DNA of 64,000 nt, from the NCBI GenBank assembly GCA_002733135.1, contig NVUJ01000001.1, positions 94,546-158,545 of the forward strand, written 5' to 3'. Positions 42,559 to 51,480 of the stretch are shown one piece after another. Position numbers and translations under genes: made by a program. The first letter of the stretch is position 1. Every line of letters begins with the position of its first letter. The notes below the pieces were generated by a model. The model worked only from the letters and a program-made list of their open reading frames with translations, was not told the origin of the DNA and did no database searches. This DNA comes from Cycloclasticus sp. Its GTDB lineage: Bacteria > Pseudomonadota > Gammaproteobacteria > Methylococcales > Cycloclasticaceae.

Positions 42559-43787
42559 TGAGCGGCATGTTAAAAAATGCGTTGGGTTGGATAGATGACC
42601 GATTTCCACTCAGCAAAGTGTGGAATGAGCACTTGGCTGAATACTACGCACCTAAAAACTTTAACTGGATGTATTATTTTGGCTCTCTAGCCATTTTAGT
42701 ATTAGTTAACCAAATCATTACCGGTATTTTCCTAACCATTCATTACAAACCTGATGCTAAACTGGCTTTCGATTCAGTTGAATACATCATGCGAGATGTG
42801 GAATGGGGTTGGTTAATACGCTATATGCATTCAACAGGCGCATCAGCTTTCTTTATCGTTGTGTACTTGCATATGTTCCGTGGCTTAATTTACGGCTCAT
42901 TCAAAAAGCCACGTGAGCTTGTTTGGACATTCGGCATGATTATTTATGTCGCTTTAATGGCCGAGGCATTCATGGGTTACTTATTACCATGGGGCCAAAT
43001 GTCGTATTGGGGTGCTCAAGTTATCGTGTCATTGTTCGGTGCTATTCCTTACGTAGGTGAAGACTTAGCGCTATGGTTACGTGGTGACTATGTTATTTCT
43101 GATGCTACATTAAACCGTTTCTTTGCTTTTCACGTGATTGCGATACCGTTGGTATTGGTTATTTTGGTGTTTATGCATATCGTTGCATTGCACGCTGTGG
43201 GTTCCAATAACCCCGAAGGCATTGAAATTAAGAAACACAAAGATGAGAAAGGTATCCCCTTAGACGGTATTCCATTCCACCCCTACTATTCAGTAAAAGA
43301 TTTAGTGGGTGTTGGTGTGTTCTTATTTATCTTTGCTCTAATTATTTTTTATATGCCTGAAATGGGTGGTTATTTCTTAGAACACGCAAATTTTATTCCT
43401 GCTGATCCATTGAAAACGCCAGAACATATCGCGCCAGTTTGGTACTTTACCCCATTCTATGCGGTGTTGAGGGCGGTTCCAGATAAGTTCTTAGGTGTGG
43501 TCGCCATGGCGGGAGCCATTATTGTTTTGTTCCTATTACCTTGGTTAGACCGTGGGAAAAATAAGTCAATTCGTTATAGAGGCCCAGTTTTTAAAGCAGC
43601 TATTATTGCGTTTGTTATTAGTTTTATTGGCTTGGGTTACTTTGGTATGCAACCCGTAACATCTGTTGGCACATGGTTCTCAAGATTTTTCTCGCTGGTC
43701 TATTTTGCATTCTTCTTATTAATGCCTTTCTATTCGACCATAGGGGAGGATAAGTATGTTCCAGAGAGAGTGGAGGAAGATAAATGA
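42558..43787 (+). CDS. petB: Cytochrome b subunit of the bc1 complex PetB
   Basis: 409 residues with eight to nine helices. The quinol-oxidation-site PEWY motif reads PVWY (APVWYFTPFYAVL), as in several proteobacteria. Heme-ligand histidines lie in the helices marked WLIRYMHSTGASAF and FFAFHVIAIPLV, and GYLLPWGQMSYWGAQV is diagnostic. Overlaps petC by four bases. Confidence 0.98.
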   Translation: MSGMLKNALGWIDDRFPLSKVWNEHLAEYYAPKNFNWMYYFGSLAILVLVNQIITGIFLTIHYKPDAKLAFDSVEYIMRDVEWGWLIRYMHSTGASAFFIVVYLHMFRGLIYGSFKKPRELVWTFGMIIYVALMAEAFMGYLLPWGQMSYWGAQVIVSLFGAIPYVGEDLALWLRGDYVISDATLNRFFAFHVIAIPLVLVILVFMHIVALHAVGSNNPEGIEIKKHKDEKGIPLDGIPFHPYYSVKDLVGVGVFLFIFALIIFYMPEMGGYFLEHANFIPADPLKTPEHIAPVWYFTPFYAVLRAVPDKFLGVVAMAGAIIVLFLLPWLDRGKNKSIRYRGPVFKAAIIAFVISFIGLGYFGMQPVTSVGTWFSRFFSLVYFAFFLLMPFYSTIGEDKYVPERVEEDK

Positions 43788-44521
43788 GACAGTTACTCTT
43801 TATAATTTTTCTCTTGGTAGCCCCCCAAACATATGCAGCTGGTGGCAAGATTCACCTTGAGTCAGCAACGATTGATATAAGTAATGAAGCGTCTCTTCAA
43901 CGCGGTGCAAAATATTTTGTAAATTATTGTTTGGGTTGTCATTCAGCTAAACAATTACGTTATTCAAGGATGTCGAAAGATTTAAATATTTCTCCAGAGT
44001 TAACAGAGCTTAACCTTATGTTTACGGGTGAGAAGATTTTCGATGGTATGAATATTTCTATGACTGTAGAAGATGCTGAAAAGTGGTTTGGAGTAGCGCC
44101 ACCCGATTTGTCTTTAATTGCACGCTCACGTGGAGCGGATTGGTTGTACACCTATCTCAAGAGCTTTTATATGGATGACTCCCGTCCGTTCGGCGTTAAC
44201 AATCTTGTGTTTCCTGATGTGGGTATGCCGCATGCTCTGGCTGATTTGCAAGGCTTGCAAGCACCTATTTATAAAGAAGTTGAACGAGAAGACGGCACTT
44301 TCAAAAAAGTTATCGATAGACTTGAAGTTGTAGTGCCTGGCCGTTTTACAGAAAAGGGTTATGACTCCGCCATGAATGATCTTGTGAACTTCTTGGTTTA
44401 TATGGGCGAGCCTGCCAAGTTAGAACGTCAACGCTTGGGTTGGAAAGTTTTATTATTTTTACTAGTGATGATCGGAATTTTTTATCTTTTGAAAAAAGAA
44501 TTCTGGAAAGATATTCACTAA
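43784..44521 (+). CDS. petC: Cytochrome c1 PetC
   Basis: 245 residues. A signal peptide (LLFIIFLLVAPQTYA) exports the heme domain; heme-binding motif CLGCH near residue 52, with FGVAPPDLSLIARSRG further on. One C-terminal anchor helix (KVLLFLLVMIGIFYLL) ends in a basic tail. Completes the petABC operon. Followed after 29 bases by sspA, a common proteobacterial arrangement. Confidence 0.97.
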   Translation: MRQLLFIIFLLVAPQTYAAGGKIHLESATIDISNEASLQRGAKYFVNYCLGCHSAKQLRYSRMSKDLNISPELTELNLMFTGEKIFDGMNISMTVEDAEKWFGVAPPDLSLIARSRGADWLYTYLKSFYMDDSRPFGVNNLVFPDVGMPHALADLQGLQAPIYKEVEREDGTFKKVIDRLEVVVPGRFTEKGYDSAMNDLVNFLVYMGEPAKLERQRLGWKVLLFLLVMIGIFYLLKKEFWKDIH

Positions 44522-44550
44522 CAATTTTACCTTAATTAACAAGGACGAAG

Positions 44551-45198
44551 ATGCTAAACGCACTAACTAAAAAATCAATAATGACATTATTTGCAGATCC
44601 AATTTGCCACTATAGTCACCGCACAAGATTCGTTTTATGTGAAAAAAGTGCTTCCGCTGAAGTCGAATTTATTGATGCGCAACAATTTCCAGAAGATTTA
44701 CAAGAGCTTAATCCTTACGGAACGTTACCTATTCTTATCGATAGAGATCTTGCGCTTTTTAACTCTAGAATAATAATGGAATATTTAGATGAACGATTCC
44801 CGCATCCACCATTATATCCAATTGACCCTGTGTCAAGAGCGCGTTCTCGCCTACTTATTCACCGTATAGATCAGGATTGGTATACCTTACTAGACGATAT
44901 AATCAATGCGGGTGAGAAAAAAGCGGCGAAAGCAAAAAAACTCTTGAGAGAAAACTTGATAGCGGCTGTTCCATTATTTGAAGCCAATAAGTATTTTCTA
45001 AGTGATGATTTTACACTGGTGGATGGCATTTTAGCTCCCTTATTATGGCGCTTGCCTTTGTATGGTATTGAGCTGCCTAAAGAAGCTCAAGCCATTAACG
45101 AATACATTCAACTTGTAACTGAGCGTGAGGCTTTTCAAAATAGTTTGAGTCATGAAGAGCGCGACATGATGGAGAGTTACGCGCTAATGGCGTCTTAG
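44551..45198 (+). CDS. sspA: Stringent starvation protein A
   Basis: 215 residues. Glutathione-S-transferase fold without GST activity: KSIMTLFADPICHYSHRTRF at the N terminus, NPYGTLPILIDRDLALFNSR, and a C-terminal helical domain. SspA binds RNA polymerase and alters promoter choice under starvation and acid stress. ATG at 44551 has AAGGA upstream, and its position matches E. coli SspA. sspB follows. Confidence 0.95.
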   Translation: MLNALTKKSIMTLFADPICHYSHRTRFVLCEKSASAEVEFIDAQQFPEDLQELNPYGTLPILIDRDLALFNSRIIMEYLDERFPHPPLYPIDPVSRARSRLLIHRIDQDWYTLLDDIINAGEKKAAKAKKLLRENLIAAVPLFEANKYFLSDDFTLVDGILAPLLWRLPLYGIELPKEAQAINEYIQLVTEREAFQNSLSHEERDMMESYALMAS

Positions 45199-45204
45199 TA
45201 ATTG

Positions 45205-45594
45205 ATGACTCCACTAAAGCCTTATTTAATTCGCGCACTACATAAATGGATTATAGATAATGGTTTAACACCATACATTTTAGTAGATGCGAAATTTGAG
45301 GGAGTAGACGTTCCTGATAGTTTTGTGACGGACGATAGAATAATTCTCAACACACATCCAGACGCGATTCAAAATTGGGTTTTAGAAGATGAAGCAATCT
45401 CTTTTTCGGCGCGATTCTCCGGCCAACCAGAATCGCTATTTATACCTATTAATGCCGTGCTAGCAACATATGCAAAAGAAAATGGTAAAGGGATGATGTT
45501 TGATGAGCGGTTTGAAGATGATGTGCCACCTGAGCCAAATGACCCAAAATCAGAAATTAAAAAACAAAAACCTGTTTTAAAAATTGTTAAATAG
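45205..45594 (+). CDS. sspB: ClpXP protease specificity-enhancing factor SspB
   Basis: 129 residues from ATG 45205; a TTG one codon earlier is open. The substrate-binding domain shows KPYLIRALHKWIIDNGLTPY and IILNTHPDAI, and ends with the flexible C-terminal XB peptide region (KPVLKIVK) that docks to ClpX. It delivers ssrA-tagged proteins to ClpXP. Six bases after sspA. Confidence 0.96.
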   Translation: MTPLKPYLIRALHKWIIDNGLTPYILVDAKFEGVDVPDSFVTDDRIILNTHPDAIQNWVLEDEAISFSARFSGQPESLFIPINAVLATYAKENGKGMMFDERFEDDVPPEPNDPKSEIKKQKPVLKIVK

Positions 45595-45722
45595 GACCAT
45601 GTTTAAAACCAGATATAGCTTAAATAATACATATCTTTATGAACTTTTTACTCTGTCTTACATCAAACGAAGCATCAATAATTTTCGTTAAAATTAATAA
45701 CTCACTTTATAAGTAAATCCAA

Positions 45723-46100
45723 ATGACAACAGAAAACAAATATAGAATCGGTTTCTTCATTTTATTAATTATATCATCACTATTTTTCTTTGATTTTATC
45801 CGCATCGATATGGAAGATGAAACACTAGAGTTTCCTACGTTTATCTCCGGTGTGCCAGCAGAGATGCCATCAATCGTTGAACGATTAGAGTCTGTAGAAC
45901 AAGCAGTATGTAGTAGTAGCAAGGAAGGTGAAAAAGCCGTTAGAAAGCATGCCATCGGTATGCTAAAGAAAAAAGCGGGTGCGCTTGGTGGTAATGGTGT
46001 CGTCGATATTGTTACAGACTATGGTCAGCATTCTTCCTTAAAAGATGACTGTTCATTTGGTGTGTACGTTAGAGGTACAGCAGTCGTTTTCGCAGACTAA
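45723..46100 (+). CDS. Membrane-anchored protein with a YbjQ/RcsF-like domain
   Basis: 125 residues. One N-terminal hydrophobic helix (IGFFILLIISSLFFF), then a soluble domain whose second half (residues 78-125) reads A-x3-L-x3-A-x-x-LGGNGVVDI ... FGVYVRGTAV. That pattern resembles the YbjQ heavy-metal-binding fold shared by RcsF. Two cysteines (VCSSS and DDCSF) could pair if periplasmic. No lipobox. Function unknown; an envelope sensor role would be guesswork. It stands 128 bases after sspB with its own leader. Confidence 0.6.
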   Translation: MTTENKYRIGFFILLIISSLFFFDFIRIDMEDETLEFPTFISGVPAEMPSIVERLESVEQAVCSSSKEGEKAVRKHAIGMLKKKAGALGGNGVVDIVTDYGQHSSLKDDCSFGVYVRGTAVVFAD

Positions 46101-46123
46101 AGCAATTTATTGCTAGAAATTTT

Positions 46124-46798
46124 TTGCATCAAATAACCCTAGGCATTAGTCGATGTTTATTGGGTGATTTAGTTCGCTACGATGGTGCTGGAAAATATTC
46201 TGTTGTTTGTTGCAATAGACTTTCAAAACACTTTCAATTATTACCTATTTGTCCCGAAGTTGAAGCGGGCCTGGCTATTCCTAGGCCACCAGTAGAGCTT
46301 GTAGAGAATGCAGGCGAGCTTAGAGTCATTGGCAGAGACAATAAAACCATCGATGTTACTCAAGCGCTAACAACGTTTAGCCAAGATAAAGTAGCATCGT
46401 TAGATCATTTGTCGGGTTTTGTTCTAACGCCCAGTTCTCCAAGTTGCGGATTACATTCGGTTTCTATTAGGTCAAGAGACGGCCATATCCTTAGTGAGAA
46501 TAATTCGGGTTTATTTGCAAAAGCGTTGGTGGAACATTTCCCCTTATTACCTGTAATAGAAGAACCTAAATTAGTTGATGTTTATCAATATGAGCTTTTT
46601 AAGTTAAAAGTGATGATGTATGACTACATTCAGCATAATCGGCAGTTTATTGCTCAAAGCAATAGCGGCCTTATTGATCTATTACCAAAAATGAATCATG
46701 AAACTACGAAAGAAAGCAAAATAATTTTTGTTAATAGGTGGCTGGATACAATGGGTTATGATGAGTTAGTAAAAATATTGAATCTAATAACGAGTTAG
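46124..46798 (+). CDS. DUF523-family protein (TudS-like) with C-terminal extension
   Basis: 224 residues from a TTG at 46124; no ATG exists before residue 150, and the family start (G-x-S-x-CLLG) follows directly. DUF523 cysteines appear in SRCLLGDLVRYDGAGK, CPEVEAGL and TPSSPSCG. A member of this family was shown to be a thiouracil desulfurase carrying a 4Fe-4S cluster, which makes sulfur removal from modified pyrimidines the leading idea here. The last 75 residues (from about 150) are not part of DUF523 and are helical; they may be a degraded DUF1722. Preceded by 23 bases, followed by acyl-CoA ligase after four. Confidence 0.75.
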   Translation: MHQITLGISRCLLGDLVRYDGAGKYSVVCCNRLSKHFQLLPICPEVEAGLAIPRPPVELVENAGELRVIGRDNKTIDVTQALTTFSQDKVASLDHLSGFVLTPSSPSCGLHSVSIRSRDGHILSENNSGLFAKALVEHFPLLPVIEEPKLVDVYQYELFKLKVMMYDYIQHNRQFIAQSNSGLIDLLPKMNHETTKESKIIFVNRWLDTMGYDELVKILNLITS

Positions 46799-46802
46799 TA
46801 AC

Positions 46803-48344
46803 ATGGTGAATAATCTATCTTTAATTGATGCGTTTAACCTTGCAGCGATTGATTATGCGACAAAGGCCGCCATTATTGACGATGGCAAAACATACACCTT
46901 TGCTGAATTAAAGTTAATGTCGGATAAATTCTCTGTTGGCATAGTTGACCAAGGTGTTCATAAAGGTGATAGGATCGCTTTGTACTGTATTAATAGTGTG
47001 CAATTTGCTATTGCTTATATGGGTATTGTTAAAGCTGGCGCGGTTGTTGTGCCTATAAATTTATTACAGAAACCATCTGAGATTGCGTACGTCATTGAGA
47101 ATGCTAATGTGATGGGTTTAATTTATTACGAGGCGTTTCAAAAAAACGTGGATGAGTTTTCTGAGCTAATTAGCTCGACTCCTTTTCAAATCTGTATTAG
47201 CAGTGATACTGAAAAATCAGTAGCTTGGGACAATGCCTTTAACAATTCCGGTGAGTTAAAAAATATTGAAATTGATGCAGCTAATGATTTAGCCGCTATT
47301 TTATATACCTCCGGCACGACGGGCAAACCTAAAGGTGCCATGCTGACGCATCACAACCTAGTGACTAATGCAGCTAGCGTTTTTACTGCCATGAAGTGGC
47401 GTGCAGGGAAAGAAGTGGTCACTCTGGTACTACCCATGTTCCATGCGTTTGCGGCTACCGTCGGTATGTTAACGCCGTTAACGAGCGGTTGTTGTTTTGT
47501 ACCTGTACCGAAGTTTGAGCCAGACAGCTTACTTAAGCTGATTGAGCAAACACAATCCACTGTTTTTCTTGGTGTGCCTAGTATGTACAACGTATTACTT
47601 AATACTAAAGACGACAAAGTCTCTCGCTTTAACTCTATTAGGCTATGTATTTCTGGTGGCGCGTCTATGCCGGTAGAAGTATTAAAGCGTTTTGAAGAAA
47701 AATTTGGCGTGGCTATATATGAAGGCGATGGGCCAACAGAGTGTTCACCTGTGACCTGCGTTAACCCGATTGGTGGTATTCGTAAGGTCGGCACAGTTGG
47801 CTTACCCGTGCCGAATGTAGAAATGAAAATATTGGACGAACAGGGTAATGAATTACCTTTGGGCGAGATAGGTGAAATTGCAGTACGTGGCGCCAGTGTG
47901 ATGAAAGGTTATTGGAAATTATCAGAGGCCACGGCTGAATCATTCCACCACGATTGGTTCTTAACCGGTGACTTAGGTAACGAAGATGAAGATGGTTATT
48001 TCAGTATTCTAGATCGTAAAAAAGACATGGTGATTGTGAATGGTATGAATGTGTACCCACGAATTATTGAAGAGGTGCTCTATCGTCATGAGGCCGTATT
48101 AGAAGCAGCGGTTATTGGCCACCCAGATAAAACACACGGTGAAATACCAGTGGCCTATATTGCGTTAAAAGAAAAATCGGAAGCGGATGCCGTGGAGATT
48201 CGTTCCTGGTGTCGCAAACATTTAGGTAGCTACGAGGTACCTAGAAAAGTTGTTTTTTTAGATGCTTTACCAAAAAATGCCTCCGGTAAAATTGTTAAGC
48301 GTGTCCTTAATAAACAAGGTGAAGTTGAACGAGGAGTTACTTAA
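46803..48344 (+). CDS. Long-chain acyl-CoA ligase (AMP-binding family)
   Basis: 513 residues. ANL-superfamily adenylating enzyme: P-loop YTSGTTGKPKGAML, central YEGDGPTECSPVTC, WFLTGDLGNEDEDGYFSILDRKKDMV, and the catalytic lysine in KNASGKIVKRVL at the C terminus. It activates a carboxylic acid as acyl-AMP and then CoA thioester. Sequence resembles medium/long-chain fatty acid ligases (FadD-like) more than aromatic acid ligases, but the substrate is uncertain. Could feed products of hydrocarbon oxidation into beta-oxidation. Starts four bases after the DUF523 gene. Confidence 0.92.
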   Translation: MVNNLSLIDAFNLAAIDYATKAAIIDDGKTYTFAELKLMSDKFSVGIVDQGVHKGDRIALYCINSVQFAIAYMGIVKAGAVVVPINLLQKPSEIAYVIENANVMGLIYYEAFQKNVDEFSELISSTPFQICISSDTEKSVAWDNAFNNSGELKNIEIDAANDLAAILYTSGTTGKPKGAMLTHHNLVTNAASVFTAMKWRAGKEVVTLVLPMFHAFAATVGMLTPLTSGCCFVPVPKFEPDSLLKLIEQTQSTVFLGVPSMYNVLLNTKDDKVSRFNSIRLCISGGASMPVEVLKRFEEKFGVAIYEGDGPTECSPVTCVNPIGGIRKVGTVGLPVPNVEMKILDEQGNELPLGEIGEIAVRGASVMKGYWKLSEATAESFHHDWFLTGDLGNEDEDGYFSILDRKKDMVIVNGMNVYPRIIEEVLYRHEAVLEAAVIGHPDKTHGEIPVAYIALKEKSEADAVEIRSWCRKHLGSYEVPRKVVFLDALPKNASGKIVKRVLNKQGEVERGVT

Positions 48345-48350
48345 CCTTTT

Positions 48351-48722
48351 ATGCTTGAGCCTATTGATTCAGACTATTGGCGGGACGAAGATGTGCTAAC
48401 AGTATGGCAAGCTGCTTTTGCCATGTGTAATCTTGAACCTTGGGAAGAACCGATTTCTACTAATGCTCGGCCGCCTGAAAAAGTGGAAAAAATGCGAACG
48501 GTACTGTTAGACAATATTGCACATTACCTAACAGGTGATGTGTTCGCGCAAAGTGGCTGGTCGTGTAAAACGCGACGGCCAATGCAATTATCGGGTCTTT
48601 ATTTCAGTCGACATTCATTAAGTCAGTGGGCTAAAACACAATTACCTATGGACAACACACCACTATTTTTAAGCGCTCCATTCCGTTTAACATGTTCAAT
48701 CAACACAATCTCTAGATTATAA
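48351..48722 (+). CDS. Conserved-looking hypothetical protein
   Basis: 123 residues starting six bases after the acyl-CoA ligase stop. Tryptophan-rich N terminus (YWRDEDVLTVWQAAFAMCNLEPWEE) resembles short N-terminal domains of unknown function seen on some DNA-associated or island-encoded proteins. No membrane segment, no catalytic motif recognised. It may be co-transcribed with the ligase. It ends just before a stretch of 190 bases with no gene. Confidence 0.6.
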   Translation: MLEPIDSDYWRDEDVLTVWQAAFAMCNLEPWEEPISTNARPPEKVEKMRTVLLDNIAHYLTGDVFAQSGWSCKTRRPMQLSGLYFSRHSLSQWAKTQLPMDNTPLFLSAPFRLTCSINTISRL

Positions 48723-48916
48723 AAGTGGCATAACTTATGCGACTAAGTTAGTGCACAGGACTGATTTTTTATCCAAGAAAATAAAACCGTATATTTTTCA
48801 GCTAGTTAAAAAGATAACAAAATTGTTAACGTGTTGAATTGCTTCAAAATGGTGCGTGATTCATGTTGAATAATTCAAATCGGTGCGACTAATAATATTA
48901 AAAAATGGAGATGGTG

Positions 48917-49177
48917 ATGATTACTTTAGAAGATTGTGTAGATATGAGTGGTTTAACGGACGAAGAAATATTATCAGTTGAAGAAGCTGAGCATTTACCC
49001 CCAATGGAAGCGTGCGCGCGAGGCCACCAATTGGCTGAATCGCCAAAGGGATGCCGGCTGATGATGAAGTATCTTTTAGACAGTATTGAACGCGCAGAAG
49101 GTTCAACTGACCTGAAACACGCCGAAGAGTTACATCGCGACTACGAACAGTTCGCAGCCAGTCATCACTATATTTAG
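48917..49177 (+). CDS. Small conserved hypothetical protein
   Basis: 86 residues from the ATG at 48917, which has GGAG eight bases upstream; two earlier in-frame ATGs lie within that ribosome-binding region. It begins MITLEDCVDMSGLTDEEI, an acidic N terminus seen, as far as I recall, in small proteins of many gammaproteobacteria. Mostly helical and acidic, no cysteines beyond three (DC, AC, GC). No function known. Downstream gene is convergent. Confidence 0.65.
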   Translation: MITLEDCVDMSGLTDEEILSVEEAEHLPPMEACARGHQLAESPKGCRLMMKYLLDSIERAEGSTDLKHAEELHRDYEQFAASHHYI

Positions 49178-49198
49178 TGTTGAGATCTTTTTACATTG

Positions 49199-49246
49199 AT
49201 GCCAAGCAGACAAGCTAATTTTCTGTAAGGTTTATTTGCTTGGCAT
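49199..49246. repeat. Inverted repeat in the convergent intergenic region
   Basis: ATGCCAAGCA (49199-49208) pairs with TGCTTGGCAT (49237-49246), with a 28-base loop, 10 perfect pairs and one or two weaker ones beyond. The right arm includes the last codons of the NosR-like gene. Neither strand carries a T run after the stem, so it is a poor intrinsic terminator, but it could stabilise both mRNA ends. Confidence 0.4.
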
Positions 49247-51409
49247 TTCAAGGCTGACCCTTTGCTTGCGAGCTCGCTTATTAGCAACCATCACAGGCGC
49301 ACATTGGTGTTCGTCGTTATAGATAACAAGGCATTCTAAACACTGGATACATTCGCTGTACTCGACTGCACCTGACTTATGGATCGCCTTTATTTCACAG
49401 CGCACGGTACACACTTGGCAGGGCTTGCCGCAGTCATTACGACGATCAAGCCACTTAAACGCGTGGAAGCGTCCGAGTATCGCTAGCCCCGCGCCTAACG
49501 GGCAGACGTAGCGGCAGTAAAATTTATGAATGAACATGCCTATCAACAACAGGCCAACCGCAAAGGCAACAAAGTACCATTCACGGTCGAAAACCAAGGT
49601 GATGCTGGTTTTGAATGGTTCAATTTCAGACAGGGTTTGCGCTAAGCCTAAATCATAAAAGCACAAGATAGATAGTCCAGCCATAATCACGTACTTGAGT
49701 TTTTGTATGGCTCTGTGGGCGGGTTCTTTGACTTTTATTTGTGGAAACTTTAAAACTTTTGCAAACCATGCCAGGATTTCTTGAAGCGCACCAAACGGGC
49801 ATAACCAACCACAAAATACGCCGCGGCCCCATATAAATAGGGTGATAAAGGTGTAGGTCCAAATAATAAATAACACAGGGTCTAATAGGAACACATCAAA
49901 CTTAAATCCGTCTCGTAGGGACAGCAAGATGGGGTAGATGTTAACGACTGAAAGTTGCCCTTGGGCATAGAAGCCAATAAAGAAGACGGTAAAGAACATA
50001 AATGCCCAGCGCCCGTATTTAACAACTCTGGGGTATTGGGATAATGCACGTTGTTTAACGAATATAATGGTTAGGAGTATCAACGAGATGACTGTGATGC
50101 TAATTTCCATCACTCTGGAGTTCCATAAACGCTTCCAAATAGGGATGCGTTTTTCTTCAACAATGTCTGGTTTGTAAAAAAGCTCGGCGGGTAATTGGTG
50201 CGCGCTTTTTTGATTAATGTTATCGCCCAGTAAATGGTTTTGGCGTAAATCAAAGTTAAGCTGAATGGTTAGTTCTTGCGAGGGATCAAAGCCGGCATTA
50301 CCTTTTATTTTTAACAGCCTGAAATTGTCTAAATCAGGCACTGTTTCAGGTAAATTCCTATCGTAGAAGCGAAAAAACGCCATGTCACGAATCAAAAGTG
50401 GCAACTCGTTTTGATACAAGGACATGCGCGTTGGAATTTTGCCCGGCCTAAAATCGTCTTCCAAAAAGTCATAAGGCCCTTGCGACATGATGCCAATAAT
50501 ATTTTCGCCAGGTTTAATTACTTCCATTAGTCGAGTGTAGTCTTGCTCGCCTAGCAGATTTTTGCCAATCATCGGTGCATTCAAGTAGGCATAATAAATA
50601 TCACTCACCACCTCAAGGTCGGGGTCATCAAAACCGTAACCGGGGTAGTCGGACAAATCTCGACCTAACTCGTTCTCTAGTTGTTCGCGAGTCACAGTCC
50701 AATGGCCCACTAGGTTTTTATCCAATAGCTGTTGCCAAGTTAGCTGTTCGAAGATGTCCATTTTTGGTAACGATGAGGTATCTTGAACAAACTTACCTAA
50801 GACCTTCCGAGCGACCTCTAATGCGGCAGTTAATAGGGTATCGTTTGCCGCAATAACTGAGACAGTTGCCTTGGTTACACCATCAAAAATCAAGCTGCCT
50901 TCGCCAGTATTGGATGTTGAACGAGAACGGCTACTGTCCACGATAATACGGTCTGAAACACTGTGTCCGGGGTATTGCTCTAGAAATTCATCCAGCGCTT
51001 CTGGGCCAAGGCCGTGCATAAAAATAGGCTCGTGCTGAAACAACACGCGTACGCCCATAATTTTGCCGTCGTTATCAATGCCAATTAATAAATTGATGAT
51101 ATCGCCAGCAAAGCCTTGTATGCGGATAAAGTCTTTACTTTCAAAGGCATAGCCAACATGGGCTACAGTGGAATAGACCGGCCATACATGTGTGTCGGGG
51201 TTTTTTTTATCAATACGCGTAGCGGTGGAGAAAATGCTTTTAATGGCTTTTTCTGCGACTTCGTTCGTGATGAAATCATCAGCGAAAGGGTTAACGCCAG
51301 TATCTGCCAGTGGTTTGGCGAAGGCTAACGACGAAAATCCGCTAACGAAGCAAAAGAGGAGAACGATGAGAGATTTATAATTATTCTTATAAAGCATGTG
51401 CGAATACAT
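49232..51409 (-). CDS. NosR/NirI-family membrane flavo-iron-sulfur protein
   Basis: 725 residues from the ATG at 51409; a TTG ten codons upstream is open but unlikely. A signal peptide ends ...SLAFA. A periplasmic FMN-binding domain follows (about residues 70-200) with VTKAT at 178-182, where the final Thr is the expected FMN attachment site. Six hydrophobic helices run from about 420 to 670. Polyferredoxin cysteines are in CGWLCPFG, CRYVCPLG, CGKPCQVCTVRCE and CIQCLECL. NosR supports N2O reductase, but no nos gene is near, so it may drive another periplasmic redox process. Divergent from the thioesterase gene. Confidence 0.88.
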   Translation of the reverse strand: MYSHMLYKNNYKSLIVLLFCFVSGFSSLAFAKPLADTGVNPFADDFITNEVAEKAIKSIFSTATRIDKKNPDTHVWPVYSTVAHVGYAFESKDFIRIQGFAGDIINLLIGIDNDGKIMGVRVLFQHEPIFMHGLGPEALDEFLEQYPGHSVSDRIIVDSSRSRSTSNTGEGSLIFDGVTKATVSVIAANDTLLTAALEVARKVLGKFVQDTSSLPKMDIFEQLTWQQLLDKNLVGHWTVTREQLENELGRDLSDYPGYGFDDPDLEVVSDIYYAYLNAPMIGKNLLGEQDYTRLMEVIKPGENIIGIMSQGPYDFLEDDFRPGKIPTRMSLYQNELPLLIRDMAFFRFYDRNLPETVPDLDNFRLLKIKGNAGFDPSQELTIQLNFDLRQNHLLGDNINQKSAHQLPAELFYKPDIVEEKRIPIWKRLWNSRVMEISITVISLILLTIIFVKQRALSQYPRVVKYGRWAFMFFTVFFIGFYAQGQLSVVNIYPILLSLRDGFKFDVFLLDPVLFIIWTYTFITLFIWGRGVFCGWLCPFGALQEILAWFAKVLKFPQIKVKEPAHRAIQKLKYVIMAGLSILCFYDLGLAQTLSEIEPFKTSITLVFDREWYFVAFAVGLLLIGMFIHKFYCRYVCPLGAGLAILGRFHAFKWLDRRNDCGKPCQVCTVRCEIKAIHKSGAVEYSECIQCLECLVIYNDEHQCAPVMVANKRARKQRVSLEMPSK

Positions 51410-51480
51410 ATTGGTGTTGGCTAGGTTAATGCCGACCAACCGAATAGGTATAATAACAAATTAGCCATAACAATACTTTA

